Shown: piece by piece, positions 55,957 through 64,000 of the stretch
Layout: each line of letters begins with the position of its first letter
Position numbering within the stretch: position 1 is the stretch's first letter
From: Haloquadratum walsbyi J07HQW2
Lineage (GTDB): Archaea > Halobacteriota > Halobacteria > Halobacteriales > Haloferacaceae
Length of the DNA: 64,000 nucleotides
Assembly (NCBI RefSeq): GCF_000415985.1
Contig: NZ_KE356561.1
Span: forward strand, 2,530,129-2,594,128
Direction of reading: 5' to 3'
Notes under the pieces: model-generated
What the model was told of the DNA's origin: nothing
The model's input: the letters and a program-made list of their open reading frames with translations, nothing else
The model's database searches: none
Position numbers and translations under genes: made by a program

Positions 55957-56850
55957 TTAATCTGTTTTTTCGGCATTAGTAGTATCTTCACTCATATACT
56001 CACCAATAAGTGGATCGAGATCCTCAAGCGTTGATTCAGGAATAGCTGCTTTTGATGTATTGATTGTTCCTGCGAGCGAGCTATGACAGGCACATGTGTG
56101 TTTAGCTGGAATCGCATCAATAGTTGCTGTGAGAACTGATTTGATTGCTTTTTGATTTCGTTCAGCATTCGATAACACTTCCTCAAGTGTGACTTCAGTA
56201 TCTTCTTTCCAGACATCGTAGTCGGTCACGCCAGCAATTGTCGCATACGCAAGTTCAGCTTCACGAGCCAGTTTCGCTTCCGGAATTGTTGTCATTCCAA
56301 TGATATCCCATCCTTGTGATCGATAAAATGCGCTCTCTGCACGTGTTGAAAATTGTGGTCCCTCAATACAGACATACGTTCCATCGTTGACAATATCGAC
56401 ATCCTCAGCAGTGCTTTTCATTCCTGCATCAGCGATAATTGACCGAAGCTCTGTGCAATATGGAGTGGCGAACTGTTGATGTGCCACAATTCCATCAGTG
56501 AAAAACGTCGCTGTGCGATGTTTTGTTCGATCATAGATTTGATCAGGAATGACAAGCATCCGGGGTGAGATTTCCTCTCGAAGGCTTCCCACAGCATTTG
56601 AGGCAATTACATGGGTCACACCTGCTTGTTTCAGTGCAAATATATTTGCGCGGTATGGAACCGTCGTCGGTGAGTATTCATGCGACGTTCCATGTCGTGG
56701 AAGAAACACAATCTCACGACCTGTTTCATCGACTTCACCGACAGTCAGTGGTGCTGCTGGCTCGCCGAATGGTGTTTCGACGTCTACTGTGCGTGTATTT
56801 TTTAATCCGAGCGATTGATAGATCCCGCTTCCACCTATGAATCCAATCAT
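55957..56850 (-). CDS. mtnP: S-methyl-5'-thioadenosine phosphorylase
   Basis: 297 residues from ATG MIGFIGGSGIYQSLGLKNTR; two residues longer with the upstream ATG. VFLPRHGTSHEYSPTTVPYR, VIASNAVGSLREEISPRMLV, then CIEGPQFSTRAESAFYRSQG and IIGMTTIPEAKLAREAELAY are PNP/MTAP motifs. It phosphorolyses methylthioadenosine in methionine salvage. It converges with scpA; upstream lies the AEC transporter gene after about 175 bases. Confidence 0.95.
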   Translation of the reverse strand: MIGFIGGSGIYQSLGLKNTRTVDVETPFGEPAAPLTVGEVDETGREIVFLPRHGTSHEYSPTTVPYRANIFALKQAGVTHVIASNAVGSLREEISPRMLVIPDQIYDRTKHRTATFFTDGIVAHQQFATPYCTELRSIIADAGMKSTAEDVDIVNDGTYVCIEGPQFSTRAESAFYRSQGWDIIGMTTIPEAKLAREAELAYATIAGVTDYDVWKEDTEVTLEEVLSNAERNQKAIKSVLTATIDAIPAKHTCACHSSLAGTINTSKAAIPESTLEDLDPLIGEYMSEDTTNAEKTD

Positions 56851-57025
56851 GGTCATATACGCCCATTACTCCGCTATCAGCAAGCCATTATTGGTATTTA
56901 TAGTAGTATTGATATAAACTCCACAGTGATATATATTGAATAACTCACGTTGACAATGATGAGTGGAGCTAGCCCATCTGAACACGTAGGTCTGTTCTTG
57001 ATATCTCAAGACATTGGATCCTATA

Positions 57026-57982
57026 TCAAAGGACAACTCCAGATTTCAGAATTGCAATAACAACTGTCAATATCGGTATAGAAACAACTGTTGAGACGAA
57101 AACTGCGGCCGAGACAAACTCTGCTACTGGAACTCCAGCGACATCGCCAGAGCCAAACTCAGCAACAAGAATTATTGGCGTAATTGCTGATGGCATCGCA
57201 GATTCAAGAACAAATGTCTTTGCAACAACCGGGTCATTGAACCCGATCATAACCGCAACACCAAATCCAATAATCGGAGCAATGACCATCTTCAATCCAA
57301 CGCCAAGTCCAACGGCTGACAGCGTTGATCCGATATCTGTCTGTGCTAATCGAATTCCAACAACTAATAACATCAACGGAATCGACGCATCACCGACCAA
57401 CTTTATTGTTACCATCACAGTCGTGTCTGCTGCAGGCACAACTTGTAGTCCTCGCGCGAGCAGCGCAACAACGACTGCATACACAAGTGGAACAGTAAAC
57501 ACGCGTTTAATCCCTGCAAGACGATTACTTCTCCCACCACGCGATGCAATGTATACACCGAGTGTGTAGAGAAGAACGCCCTGCACGGAGAGATATATAG
57601 CCGCTGTTGCTCGTCCTGTCGAACCGAAGGCAAAGTTTGAGACAGGAATTCCATAATTTCCGGAATTTGGAAACGCAGCTATTAGCATGAGTGCTGCAAC
57701 TGCTGTTTCGCTCTTATTGAGTGTCCGTCCGATTCCGGCAGCGACACCTATTACAAGAAGGTGGTAGACAATAACCGCAACACCTGTTCGAAGAAGTGTT
57801 GATTGAGCTAGCGTTGTTGTTGCAAGGCTGTAGAAAACAAGTGCAGGTGCAAGAATGTAAACAATAACAGTATTAAGTGCGGCTGTATCGATTGATCGCC
57901 ACCGTCCAAGCAAGTATCCAACACCCCCAACACTGACGATTGGTAAAATTGCCGTTGCGAAGACAGAAATAAGTGAAACCAC
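57026..57982 (-). CDS. AEC family (auxin efflux carrier-like) transporter
   Basis: 318 residues with about ten membrane segments, five before and five after the central loop. Examples are ILPIVSVGGVGYLLGRW, TVIVYILAPALVFYSLATTT, AFPNSGNYGIPVSNFAFG and PLMLLVVGIRLAQTDIGSTL, plus the PSAITPIILVAEFGSG motif typical of AEC proteins. The substrate is unknown; the family moves organic acids and auxin-like compounds. Its start is 12 bases from the stop of the phosphoribosyltransferase gene, so both are likely one operon. Confidence 0.9.
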   Translation of the reverse strand: MVSLISVFATAILPIVSVGGVGYLLGRWRSIDTAALNTVIVYILAPALVFYSLATTTLAQSTLLRTGVAVIVYHLLVIGVAAGIGRTLNKSETAVAALMLIAAFPNSGNYGIPVSNFAFGSTGRATAAIYLSVQGVLLYTLGVYIASRGGRSNRLAGIKRVFTVPLVYAVVVALLARGLQVVPAADTTVMVTIKLVGDASIPLMLLVVGIRLAQTDIGSTLSAVGLGVGLKMVIAPIIGFGVAVMIGFNDPVVAKTFVLESAMPSAITPIILVAEFGSGDVAGVPVAEFVSAAVFVSTVVSIPILTVVIAILKSGVVL

Positions 57983-57994
57983 GTTAGCTGCTGG

Positions 57995-58759
57995 TCATAC
58001 TCCAACCTCATCGGTTTCAAGCATTCGCCAAGTCGGCTGTGACAGCGCAGTATTCTCGTCTATTGATCCGTCTGCGCTAGTTTTAGTTTTCCCAACTGCT
58101 TCGACATATCCACGACGTTGCATCTCGTCAAGGACTTCCCTCATTCGATCAGGCTGTGCAATCTCCATTCCGATTCGCTCGACCGAATGATACTCTTTGA
58201 GTCCTTCCCGAAGGTCTGGGATTGTGAATGTCTCTGCATCGGTCTTTTTCATGACGCCAGCAAGGAGATCAGTCATATCTTCGATAAAGTTCCACGGATA
58301 TACAATCCACGTCCACGTATCAAGTTGCTCGCCAATAAAATCCGGCTCAAATGAACTTGTCTGGAGTAGCTGTAATGTGGCTGTTCGCACATTGTCGGGG
58401 TCTCGATTGTTAACGTACTCATGTGCCCGCTCAATCGACCCACCCGTATCAGCGATGTCATCAATAATAAGTACATCTTTCCCTGCAACACTTCCTTCAG
58501 GCATTGGATATCTAATCTCTGGTTTGTCTGTCGTCTGTGCAGTTCCAACATAATGTTCCATTTTCAAACTCGTCAAATCATCAAGCCCAAGAAAATCACA
58601 GAGACATCGTCCAGCAAACCACCCTCCGCGAGCAAGTGCAACAACGACATCAGGGTCAAATGCATCAGCCCGGATTTGGTCACTCACGTCACGACATAGA
58701 TCATAGATGTACCCCCAATTTGTAATTGTGCAGTTGAATTGATCTGGCAGGTTGCTCAT
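57995..58759 (-). CDS. Phosphoribosyltransferase with C-terminal winged helix
   Basis: 254 residues from ATG MSNLPDQFNCTITNWGYIYD; the longer frame upstream is unsupported. DPDVVVALARGGWFAGRCLC then DFLGLDDLTSLKMEHYVGTA are substrate blocks. The PRPP loop is KDVLIIDDIADTGGSIERA. A C-terminal HTH-like region runs from about 175 (HSVERIGMEIAQPDRMREVL and DEMQRRGYVEAVGK). Probably a purine or xanthine salvage enzyme, or a regulator like PurR. It is co-directional with the AEC transporter, suggesting base or nucleoside uptake, which is inference. Confidence 0.9.
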   Translation of the reverse strand: MSNLPDQFNCTITNWGYIYDLCRDVSDQIRADAFDPDVVVALARGGWFAGRCLCDFLGLDDLTSLKMEHYVGTAQTTDKPEIRYPMPEGSVAGKDVLIIDDIADTGGSIERAHEYVNNRDPDNVRTATLQLLQTSSFEPDFIGEQLDTWTWIVYPWNFIEDMTDLLAGVMKKTDAETFTIPDLREGLKEYHSVERIGMEIAQPDRMREVLDEMQRRGYVEAVGKTKTSADGSIDENTALSQPTWRMLETDEVGV

Positions 58760-58955
58760 ATCGGCACGTGGACGGTCTCGTGTATATTGATAACGGATTT
58801 CTCGACAAATTTGATCCGATGTAATGCTTACAGGCTGGGTCTTCGTCCTCAAGCAGCGAATGGAACACAGTGAAGTGAGCGAGTAGGTCTGGGTAGTTCA
58901 ATTGACTATCTCGAACACTGCGTTTTTTGACCATTCAATTTGACTACTAATTAGA

Positions 58956-59900
58956 ATGGATTCATGTCGTGCGCTTCTTGTTGATGCATTTAGCACCGAC
59001 TCACATGCGGGCAATCCTGCTGGGGTCATTCCAGATGCCGACGGGCTGAGTGATACTCAACAGCAGGCAATTGCGGCTGAGCTTAGTGCCAGTGAGACTG
59101 CATTTATCACCGAATCAGCAGTTGCTGAGAGGCAGCTTCGATATTTCTCACCCACATCAGAAGTAGACCTCTGTGGTCATGCCACAATCGCTGCACATGC
59201 ATATCTCGATTCGACCGACGAAATTGCTGCTGGCACACACACTATTGAGACAAATGTCGGCGTGATCGAAATTACAATTGATGATGATGGGACCGTTTGG
59301 ATGGTACAGCAATCACCAACTGTTAATCCGATTCCTCTTGGGTACAATGATGCTGCTGATGCACTTGGCATTGATGACGCCGCGCTCCGTGATATCGGCG
59401 ATGATCTTCCAATCGCTGTTGCTTCGACCGGTCTCCCATTTATTATGATTCCGGTCAATTTCCTCGAGCATATTAGTAATGTGAACCCGGACGCTGCGGC
59501 TATTGATACACTTGCAAGGTCGTATGACGCTGCTGGCGTATACATATTCAGTTTCGATACACTTGAATCAGGATCAACACTCCATGCTCGTGCGTTTGTT
59601 CCAACGCTTGGTATTACCGAGGATCCTGTCACTGGGACCGCTGCCGGTGCGTGTACAGCATATCTTGATACATTCAATGCATTTGATGCATTTCCGTCAA
59701 CCATACGGTGTGAGCAGGGACACTTCTGTGACCGTCCAGGATATATCCGCACACAGTTACTTCAATCCGAACAGCAAGAAGATGGGTCCGATACCCCGCC
59801 GACTCAACGCCGTGTCCGTGTCGGTGGTCATGCTGTTATCACACTTGATGGAACAATCACAATTCCGGAGATAGAGGATACTGATATTCTTGAACCGTAA
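58956..59900 (+). CDS. PhzF family isomerase
   Basis: 314 residues. LLVDAFSTDSHAGNPAGVIP, LSASETAFITES with Glu47 as the likely catalytic residue, and VDLCGHATIAAHAYLDS are PhzF motifs. The second half mirrors the first (diaminopimelate-epimerase fold), with GITEDPVTGTAAGACTAYLD and HAVITLDGTITIP. Members isomerise small hydroxylated acids; the substrate here is unknown. It diverges from the phosphoribosyltransferase gene. Confidence 0.93.
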   Translation: MDSCRALLVDAFSTDSHAGNPAGVIPDADGLSDTQQQAIAAELSASETAFITESAVAERQLRYFSPTSEVDLCGHATIAAHAYLDSTDEIAAGTHTIETNVGVIEITIDDDGTVWMVQQSPTVNPIPLGYNDAADALGIDDAALRDIGDDLPIAVASTGLPFIMIPVNFLEHISNVNPDAAAIDTLARSYDAAGVYIFSFDTLESGSTLHARAFVPTLGITEDPVTGTAAGACTAYLDTFNAFDAFPSTIRCEQGHFCDRPGYIRTQLLQSEQQEDGSDTPPTQRRVRVGGHAVITLDGTITIPEIEDTDILEP

Positions 59901-60129
59901 CTACTCGTTTAGCTCTCTCTCGATATGAGTACATGGGAGTCTCGAACACCGGAATGTCATGATCGATATGTCATCTCATGGGGTGCTCGCGGCTGGCATC
60001 CACAGACCTGCTGTTGAACTACAAGACGGCGCAGCGTAATCAACTCCTACTGCGATGTTAGCAATTCTCCGGTGTGTCCGTGTGCTTACGGCTATAAAGA
60101 AGCCCCGCCGATTGGATCTATTTGAATAA
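59901..60129. other. 229-base spacer with a weak transposon-end trace
   Basis: No gene is seen. AAGAAGCCCCGCC at about 60098-60110 resembles the start of copy-D-type right ends (AAGAAGCCTCGGGG) but lacks the second hairpin arm. It is a weak scar at best. Confidence 0.3.
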
Positions 60130-60606
60130 TCACTCAGTTACTCGCATTGCCCGAATCGAAAGTTCACCACACACATAACTAACGTGATCACTATCTGTAT
60201 CGCTTACCAGCAACACTTCATCAATCGTCCAATCCCAATCTGCGGAAAGCAACTCACGATAGGCAAGCAGTTCACCAACAGTCCCGATAGATGATGTTCC
60301 TGATTCAAAGCCAACAATCATGACTGTCTCCTCGGCAAAATGGTCGCGCTCGCGCAATGCATCGAACATATCGGATTTATTAACACCAACACGCTCATCA
60401 TCTCGATTAAATGCGTATGCTGTTCCAGTGTGATCTGGGTATACTTCTGGTAGCTCCTGTGACCGTGAGGTGAGACAGACGGCATCAGCAGTTGCATATG
60501 TATCATCATCGCCAACTGAGAGTCCTACTGGGATATCAATCCACCACTTACCTGACGGTGACGCATCTGAGCGGATAAACGCCTCTCGAAGCTGATTTGA
60601 CTCCAT
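60130..60606 (-). CDS. Conserved haloarchaeal protein of unknown function
   Basis: About 158 residues from ATG MESNQLREAFIRSDASPSGK. WWIDIPVGLSVGDDDTYATA, DAVCLTSRSQELPEVYPDHT and MIVGFESGTSSIGTVGELLA form a compact alpha/beta domain with buried hydrophobic strands. Near the C-terminus DEVLLVSDTDSDHVSYVCG resembles a nucleotide- or nuclease-like strand with acidic residues. No family is recognised. It is the last gene downstream of the PAC2 operon, 152 bases away. Confidence 0.8.
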   Translation of the reverse strand: MESNQLREAFIRSDASPSGKWWIDIPVGLSVGDDDTYATADAVCLTSRSQELPEVYPDHTGTAYAFNRDDERVGVNKSDMFDALRERDHFAEETVMIVGFESGTSSIGTVGELLAYRELLSADWDWTIDEVLLVSDTDSDHVSYVCGELSIRAMRVTE

Positions 60607-60688
60607 CTTCACACGAGTTCATGGTATCAGAGCAAATATACTGCCCGCTAGTCTTCTGTCCGTAGCAATAAAGTATAGTATATATCAG

Positions 60689-60733
60689 TTCGTGACGCGA
60701 CAATATTAATTATTACTGGCAAATCGTCACGAA
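60689..60733. repeat. Inverted repeat between the 60130-60606 gene and the PAC2 gene
   Basis: TTCGTGACG at 60689-60697 and CGTCACGAA at 60725-60733 form a perfect nine-base inverted repeat with a 27-base AT-rich spacer. It lies 83-127 bases upstream of the downstream gene's ATG and just past the PAC2 stop. It could be an operator or a transcript 3' structure. Confidence 0.35.
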
Positions 60734-60758
60734 TCGACAGTCGGGTTCAGGAAACTGA

Positions 60759-61517
60759 CTATCCAATGTAGCGAAGGTCATCATCAGCCGGCATTCCCTG
60801 TTGCTGTCCTTGCATTTGTTGTATCTTTTCGACGACCTCTTTCATCTCCTCCGCGCGCTCTTCAAGAGACTCATATCCAACTTCAAATCCAACAACGGTT
60901 TCGAGTACCTCCAAGACAGCTTGTGCGCTTGTTGGGTCAACTAAGTACCCACTTGTCTCGCCCATCAAGCATGCTGCTGATAGTCCACGTCGCTCACCTA
61001 ACCCGAGTAATAACCCGCTAACACCAATAATACCGCCTGCTGGTTCACCCTCACGAAACTCAACACCAGCGTCATCCAACGGGTCAATTCCAGCGTCAGT
61101 GGCAACCGCTCCGAGCACGTCCGGCTCTTCAACGAGTTCACCCGTCGGGACACCTCCAAGTGCATATACCGACTTAACACCCATATCTTCAGCAATATCT
61201 AAGAAGGTATCAGTAAGATGATAATGACCACCATGCGATTGCGCTTGATGATCTCCCGTCAGAATAAGAAGGTCCTGTCCATCGGCGGACACAGCATAGA
61301 ACGATGCATGAGCTAATTCTGTGATACCATTATCATCAACGGTTACCTGCGGTGGAAATTCATCAGCGTACACTCGGGTGAGTTCCTCTGAGTCAAACTC
61401 TTCAATCAGATGTTCAACAGCGAGTTTCCCAACATGACCCACGCCTGGTAACCCCTCGACAAGCACTGGGTCGCGAAGCATTGCGTCCCCGACTGTCTCA
61501 ATCTCAATATCCTCCAT
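60759..61517 (-). CDS. Proteasome assembly chaperone (PAC2) family protein
   Basis: 252 residues from ATG MEDIEIETVGDAMLRDPVLV, preceded by GTGAGG as a binding site. A longer frame upstream overlaps nop10 and is unlikely. LVEGLPGVGHVGKLAVEHLI, LILTGDHQAQSHGGHYHLTD, VYALGGVPTGELVEEPDVLG, then GGIIGVSGLLLGLGERRGLS and LMGETSGYLVDPTSAQAVLE are the PbaA/PbaB/PAC2 blocks. A coiled tail with Q/M/G follows. It may assist proteasome assembly. It follows nop10 after four bases. Confidence 0.9.
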   Translation of the reverse strand: MEDIEIETVGDAMLRDPVLVEGLPGVGHVGKLAVEHLIEEFDSEELTRVYADEFPPQVTVDDNGITELAHASFYAVSADGQDLLILTGDHQAQSHGGHYHLTDTFLDIAEDMGVKSVYALGGVPTGELVEEPDVLGAVATDAGIDPLDDAGVEFREGEPAGGIIGVSGLLLGLGERRGLSAACLMGETSGYLVDPTSAQAVLEVLETVVGFEVGYESLEERAEEMKEVVEKIQQMQGQQQGMPADDDLRYIG

Positions 61518-61521
61518 GTCC

Positions 61522-61704
61522 TCACTGGCGGACGCGCTGTTTAAGAGCGCGTCGGTACTCACCATGTGCGTCTGTTGGGTCAAATGGCGCTGGTGCAGTA
61601 TTTTCTGTTGATGCGTCACATCTCGGACAGTTATCAGCGAGCGTATACACCGGTTGTTCGTGATTTTCTTTCCAACGTGTGCATACGTTAATATCAGATT
61701 TCAT
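61522..61704 (-). CDS. nop10: Ribosome biogenesis protein Nop10
   Basis: 60 residues. MKSDINVCTRWKENHEQPVY then TLADNCPRCDASTENTAPAP and FDPTDAHGEYRRALKQRVRQ. The zinc-knuckle cysteines (VCTRW region and CPRC) and the Y-x-L and R-R-x-L-K segments match archaeal Nop10. It is a component of H/ACA RNPs that guide pseudouridylation of rRNA. It lies between aIF2-alpha and PAC2, a conserved order. Confidence 0.95.
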   Translation of the reverse strand: MKSDINVCTRWKENHEQPVYTLADNCPRCDASTENTAPAPFDPTDAHGEYRRALKQRVRQ

Positions 61705-61830
61705 CTATTATACTCTCCTTATGATACTGAATAATCAGTATGTATGTTACCTATGGTCATTGGATGCAGTTTAAAAAATATATATCCAGGGTACTTCAGC
61801 TAGGTATCCCTTACGGCTAGGGTACGTTAT

Positions 61831-62631
61831 CTACTCCTCATCAGAGCGTCGTTCACGATGATATTCTGTAGTTCCACCATCGGTAAGTGCAGTCTGTGCG
61901 CGACCAGCAGCCTCCTCAAGCGCACCCTCCGCTGTCTTATAATCCGGAGCTTCAACGCGAATTCGGTATTCTGGCGCCCCAACATAAGTAACGTCTAGGT
62001 CAATCTCATCGCCAACGGTCTGTGAGTCACCCTCTGCAGCTTGAAGTGCAGATTGCACCTCATCAACTCCATTACCAACTGGACATTCAAGATCAACGTA
62101 GCCAGTGACTGTCACGTACGGAACAGAGACATTTTGACGTGCAGTCTCAACAATTGCAGCAATCTCCTCATTATCGAGTTCAACGCCGTCTAATGCTTCA
62201 GTTCCGTGGATCGCTGCCTGCTCGAAGCTTGTATATAGACTTTCAAATTCAGCAAGCAACGCGTTTGCAACAGCAGTGTATCGTTCATCATCGATATCCT
62301 CACCGAACGCAATTTCCATCCAGTTATCGGCTTTTTGCTCGTTTTTCCACTCCTGGATTGTTTCTTTACGCTGATGATCATTGACATCTTTTACAGAGAG
62401 ATCAATCTGTTGTGCACTCTCATCAACCTCAAGTACTTTTGCAACGACCGTCTGCCCTTCACGTACATGATCACGGACATTTTTGATCCATCCGCTTGCG
62501 ACTTCGCTAATATGACAGAGCCCACGTTTGTCCGCATACTCTTCAAGATCAACAAAGACACCGAAATCTGCAATCTCATCGACTTCCCCGACGACAAGTT
62601 CCCCAGACTCAGGCCATCCAGTATACTTCAT
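61831..62631 (-). CDS. eif2a: Translation initiation factor aIF2 subunit alpha
   Basis: 266 residues. S1 domain first ([20 protein letters not shown] then [40 protein letters not shown]), then the helical domain and the C-terminal alpha/beta domain ([40 protein letters not shown]). It forms aIF2 with the gamma subunit (7269-8498). It is downstream of S27e and L44e with a 95-base spacer. Confidence 0.96.
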   Translation of the reverse strand: MKYTGWPESGELVVGEVDEIADFGVFVDLEEYADKRGLCHISEVASGWIKNVRDHVREGQTVVAKVLEVDESAQQIDLSVKDVNDHQRKETIQEWKNEQKADNWMEIAFGEDIDDERYTAVANALLAEFESLYTSFEQAAIHGTEALDGVELDNEEIAAIVETARQNVSVPYVTVTGYVDLECPVGNGVDEVQSALQAAEGDSQTVGDEIDLDVTYVGAPEYRIRVEAPDYKTAEGALEEAAGRAQTALTDGGTTEYHRERRSDEE

Positions 62632-62726
62632 ATCTAAATATAGATGTCTAGGCGTTTATTTGTATTCGTTTTCGTGTCTATCTTCCGTTACAACCGTTTA
62701 CTTGATTGGATACGGTTTAAGAAAAA

Positions 62727-62954
62727 TTATGAATCTGCGTCAGCGGCGCCATCATCTACACGCGCAATTGCGTTTTCAGCCGAGCGCCGTTCAACGGTCT
62801 CAATCACTTCGCCATTGAATTCGGCGTCACCACCTGTCGGTGTTGCGAGCGTTGTCCCACACACGGCACAGTTGACAACGGTTGATGCCTTTCCAAAGAT
62901 AACTTGCTCATTGTTGCAGTCTGGACACTGCAGTTGATAGAAATTTCCTGCCAT
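62727..62954 (-). CDS. rps27e: 30S ribosomal protein S27e
   Basis: 75 residues. FYQLQCPDCNNEQVIFGKAS then TVVNCAVCGTTLATPTGGDA hold the CxxC...CxxC zinc site. The C-terminal part (EVIETVERRSAENAIARVDD) is acidic. It lies three bases after the L44e stop and is co-transcribed. Confidence 0.96.
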   Translation of the reverse strand: MAGNFYQLQCPDCNNEQVIFGKASTVVNCAVCGTTLATPTGGDAEFNGEVIETVERRSAENAIARVDDGAADADS

Positions 62955-62957
62955 TGC

Positions 62958-63239
62958 TTACTCCTGAAATCGTAGACGACCAGCACGCCATCCTTCTCTC
63001 ATATGCGCTTTTCCACAGTCTGAGCAGATATATTTCAAATGTGTCTTTTTTGTTGGTTTATCGCCACCAGGAACCTTTGAGAACTTTCCGGCATTTCCAA
63101 TTGTTGATTTTCCACGACGCGTCTGTCGTGCATTCCATTTCATACCAGTCGAACGACCTGTTCGAACCTTCTCAACTTCATGTTCATGATGAGTATCACA
63201 ATGTGGACAATATGTGTTGAATCGGCGTGGCATTTCCAT
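62958..63239 (-). CDS. rpl44e: 50S ribosomal protein L44e
   Basis: 93 residues. [20 protein letters not shown] then [20 protein letters not shown] and [20 protein letters not shown]. Both CxxC pairs are present (CPHC and CSDC), and the end [17 protein letters not shown] is typical. It lies near the E-site of the large subunit. It heads the L44e-S27e-aIF2alpha-Nop10-PAC2 operon. It is divergent from the HAH_0734-type gene. Confidence 0.97.
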   Translation of the reverse strand: MEMPRRFNTYCPHCDTHHEHEVEKVRTGRSTGMKWNARQTRRGKSTIGNAGKFSKVPGGDKPTKKTHLKYICSDCGKAHMREGWRAGRLRFQE

Positions 63240-63358
63240 AAGTATCTACCTTATCTTTAGAATGCTATCACCAGTTAAAACCCGTTTGGTTCGCTCTGAG
63301 CCGGTGCGATTGGATTATCTCCGAAGCCGTTAAGCCCTGAGTTTGCTAACGAGAGAAT

Positions 63359-63616
63359 ATGAAGAAACTCATTATTCGGGGAAATCTGGGTATTCACCGC
63401 GGGGCAGAACTCAAAGTTGACGGTGAGGAAGTTGTTTGTTTTGCGATTGATAAACAAGGGGATTATCATGGACCTAGTAGACCACAACTGTGGTGCACTG
63501 TCGGCACTGAGGACGAACGCGAGACGTTTGAGAAGCGACAATACGTCCCACACTTTCTTGATGTCGTTGCTGTTGATGCAGAAGCGATTACTGTACTTTC
63601 TGAACCAGACACATGA
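63359..63616 (+). CDS. HAH_0734 family protein (unknown function)
   Basis: 85 residues. MKKLIIRGNLGIHRGAELKV then EVVCFAIDKQGDYHG, PQLWCTVGTEDERETFEKRQ and YVPHFLDVVAVDAEAITVLS match a small haloarchaeal family that I recall under the name HAH_0734. It looks like a small beta-barrel. Two cysteines (VVCFAI and LWCTV) are present. The function is unknown. It is always a stand-alone gene as far as I recall; here it diverges from the L44e operon. Confidence 0.85.
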   Translation: MKKLIIRGNLGIHRGAELKVDGEEVVCFAIDKQGDYHGPSRPQLWCTVGTEDERETFEKRQYVPHFLDVVAVDAEAITVLSEPDT

Positions 63617-63620
63617 CACG

Positions 63621-64000
63621 TCAAGACGAAATCTCTGATTGGTCAACAGCATAAATAGTGACATTCCCCGAGCGATGTGCGACAGACACACAATTCATTG
63701 TGAACGATATATCATCATACCGGGCGTGTTCGCTCGGTCCGACCCAAATATAGGTAATATTGTATTTATTGAATAGTGCAATCCGAGTGGATGCGTTTGC
63801 GGTATACATTGAGTCGACATCGGCGACACGATCGCGGTAAACAGCCCGTCCACGGTATCCAACTTCATGACTCCACCCGGCGACAGTTGGTACACCCGTG
63901 AGGCTTGCAGCTGGGTTGGCATTCCAACTATATGTTGCTCGTGATCGCGAGTCATCATGATATCGCGTTGTTCCAGGCGCTTCCAGTAATATTGGCTGTC
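63621..64000 (-). CDS. DUF2298-type multi-pass membrane protein, C-terminal part
   Basis: The reading frame is open to the window edge, so the N-terminus is missing. The visible 125 residues read QPILLEAPGTTRYHDDSRSR, then ATYSWNANPAASLTGVPTVA, GWSHEVGYRGRAVYRDRVAD and later NITYIWVGPSEHARYDDISF. These resemble the soluble C-terminal domain of DUF2298 (YYY-domain) proteins, suspected membrane glycosyltransferase-like enzymes. It converges with the HAH_0734-type gene; their stops are a few bases apart. Confidence 0.8.
   Translation of the reverse strand, partial: QPILLEAPGTTRYHDDSRSRATYSWNANPAASLTGVPTVAGWSHEVGYRGRAVYRDRVADVDSMYTANASTRIALFNKYNITYIWVGPSEHARYDDISFTMNCVSVAHRSGNVTIYAVDQSEISS

Noticed and set aside
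61518-61619. Longer N-terminus of the PAC2 protein
   Set aside because: The extension is read through the nop10 coding end in another frame. The ATG at 61517 has a binding site and begins at the conserved sequence.
63275-63691. A 138-codon minus-strand frame
   Set aside because: It is antisense to the HAH_0734-type gene and has no features of a real protein.
1-64000. CRISPR arrays, Cas genes, toxin-antitoxin pairs or defence islands
   Set aside because: I saw no regularly spaced repeats and no such gene pairs. The PIN proteins at 744 and 6462 have no antitoxin neighbours.

Overview
This window looks like chromosome of an extremely halophilic archaeon (Halobacteria). The proteins are acidic, the information-processing genes are archaeal and eukaryote-like (KEOPS, aIF2, Spt4, Rpo7, RpoP, Nop10, L37Ae, L40e, L44e, S24e, S27e, Sec61-beta), and archaeal metabolism is present (GGGP synthase, pantoate kinase, F420:NADP reductase). 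The modest GC of the genes, the AT-rich spacers and the many decayed transposon pieces fit a low-GC haloarchaeon such as Haloquadratum. That genus assignment is inference; the class assignment is secure.

Layout. 0-10 kb: end of a TrkA protein, a PIN-like protein, RdgB, and a long minus-strand information operon (aIF2-gamma, PIN protein, Rpo7, Spt4, dephospho-CoA kinase, S24e, Kae1-Bud32). A decayed TnpB element, the small L40e gene and a thioredoxin follow. 10-21 kb: an HTH/zinc-finger protein, a thioesterase, Sec61-beta, a second TnpB remnant, PdxT, HisE, an F420 reductase, a photolyase, an ABC-2 exporter and tRNA-Ser(CGA). 21-32 kb: a third TnpB remnant, LeuA/CimA, a Cys/His-rich protein, GuaA, a DUF2070 membrane protein, and the DUF3194-prefoldin-Pcc1-RpoP-L37Ae cluster. 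32-45 kb: DUF2103, TruD, Pth2, Dcd, ThiR, Thi4, a glutathionyl-hydroquinone-reductase-like enzyme, the AspS-pantoate kinase-phosphopantoate ligase operon, a fourth TnpB remnant and GGGP synthase. 45-64 kb: CspA, TopA, GatB, a coiled-coil protein with SMC and ScpA, MTA phosphorylase, a phosphoribosyltransferase with an AEC transporter, PhzF, the PAC2-Nop10-aIF2-alpha-S27e-L44e operon, an HAH_0734-type protein and the end of a DUF2298-type membrane protein.

How the genes work together. Translation and tRNA modification dominate: both initiation-factor loci, two of the KEOPS components, AspRS plus GatB (the indirect Asn/Gln-tRNA route), TruD and Pth2. Three archaeal CoA genes (pantoate kinase, phosphopantoate ligase, GTP-dependent dephospho-CoA kinase) are present at two loci, and a thiamine regulator lies beside its likely target thi4. 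SMC and ScpA form a chromosome-organisation operon.

The accessory layer consists of IS1341-type (TnpB-only) remnants of the IS200/IS605 group. Five have coding sequence and several are only right ends. None is intact and no TnpA is visible. Their ends share recognisable left and right sequences, and several lie directly against stop codons of neighbouring genes. I found no convincing undescribed multi-gene system. The best leads are the metal-ligand losses in L37Ae and aIF2-gamma, the large insertion in the PIN protein, the element ends at stop codons, and a gene fragment trapped between two element ends.
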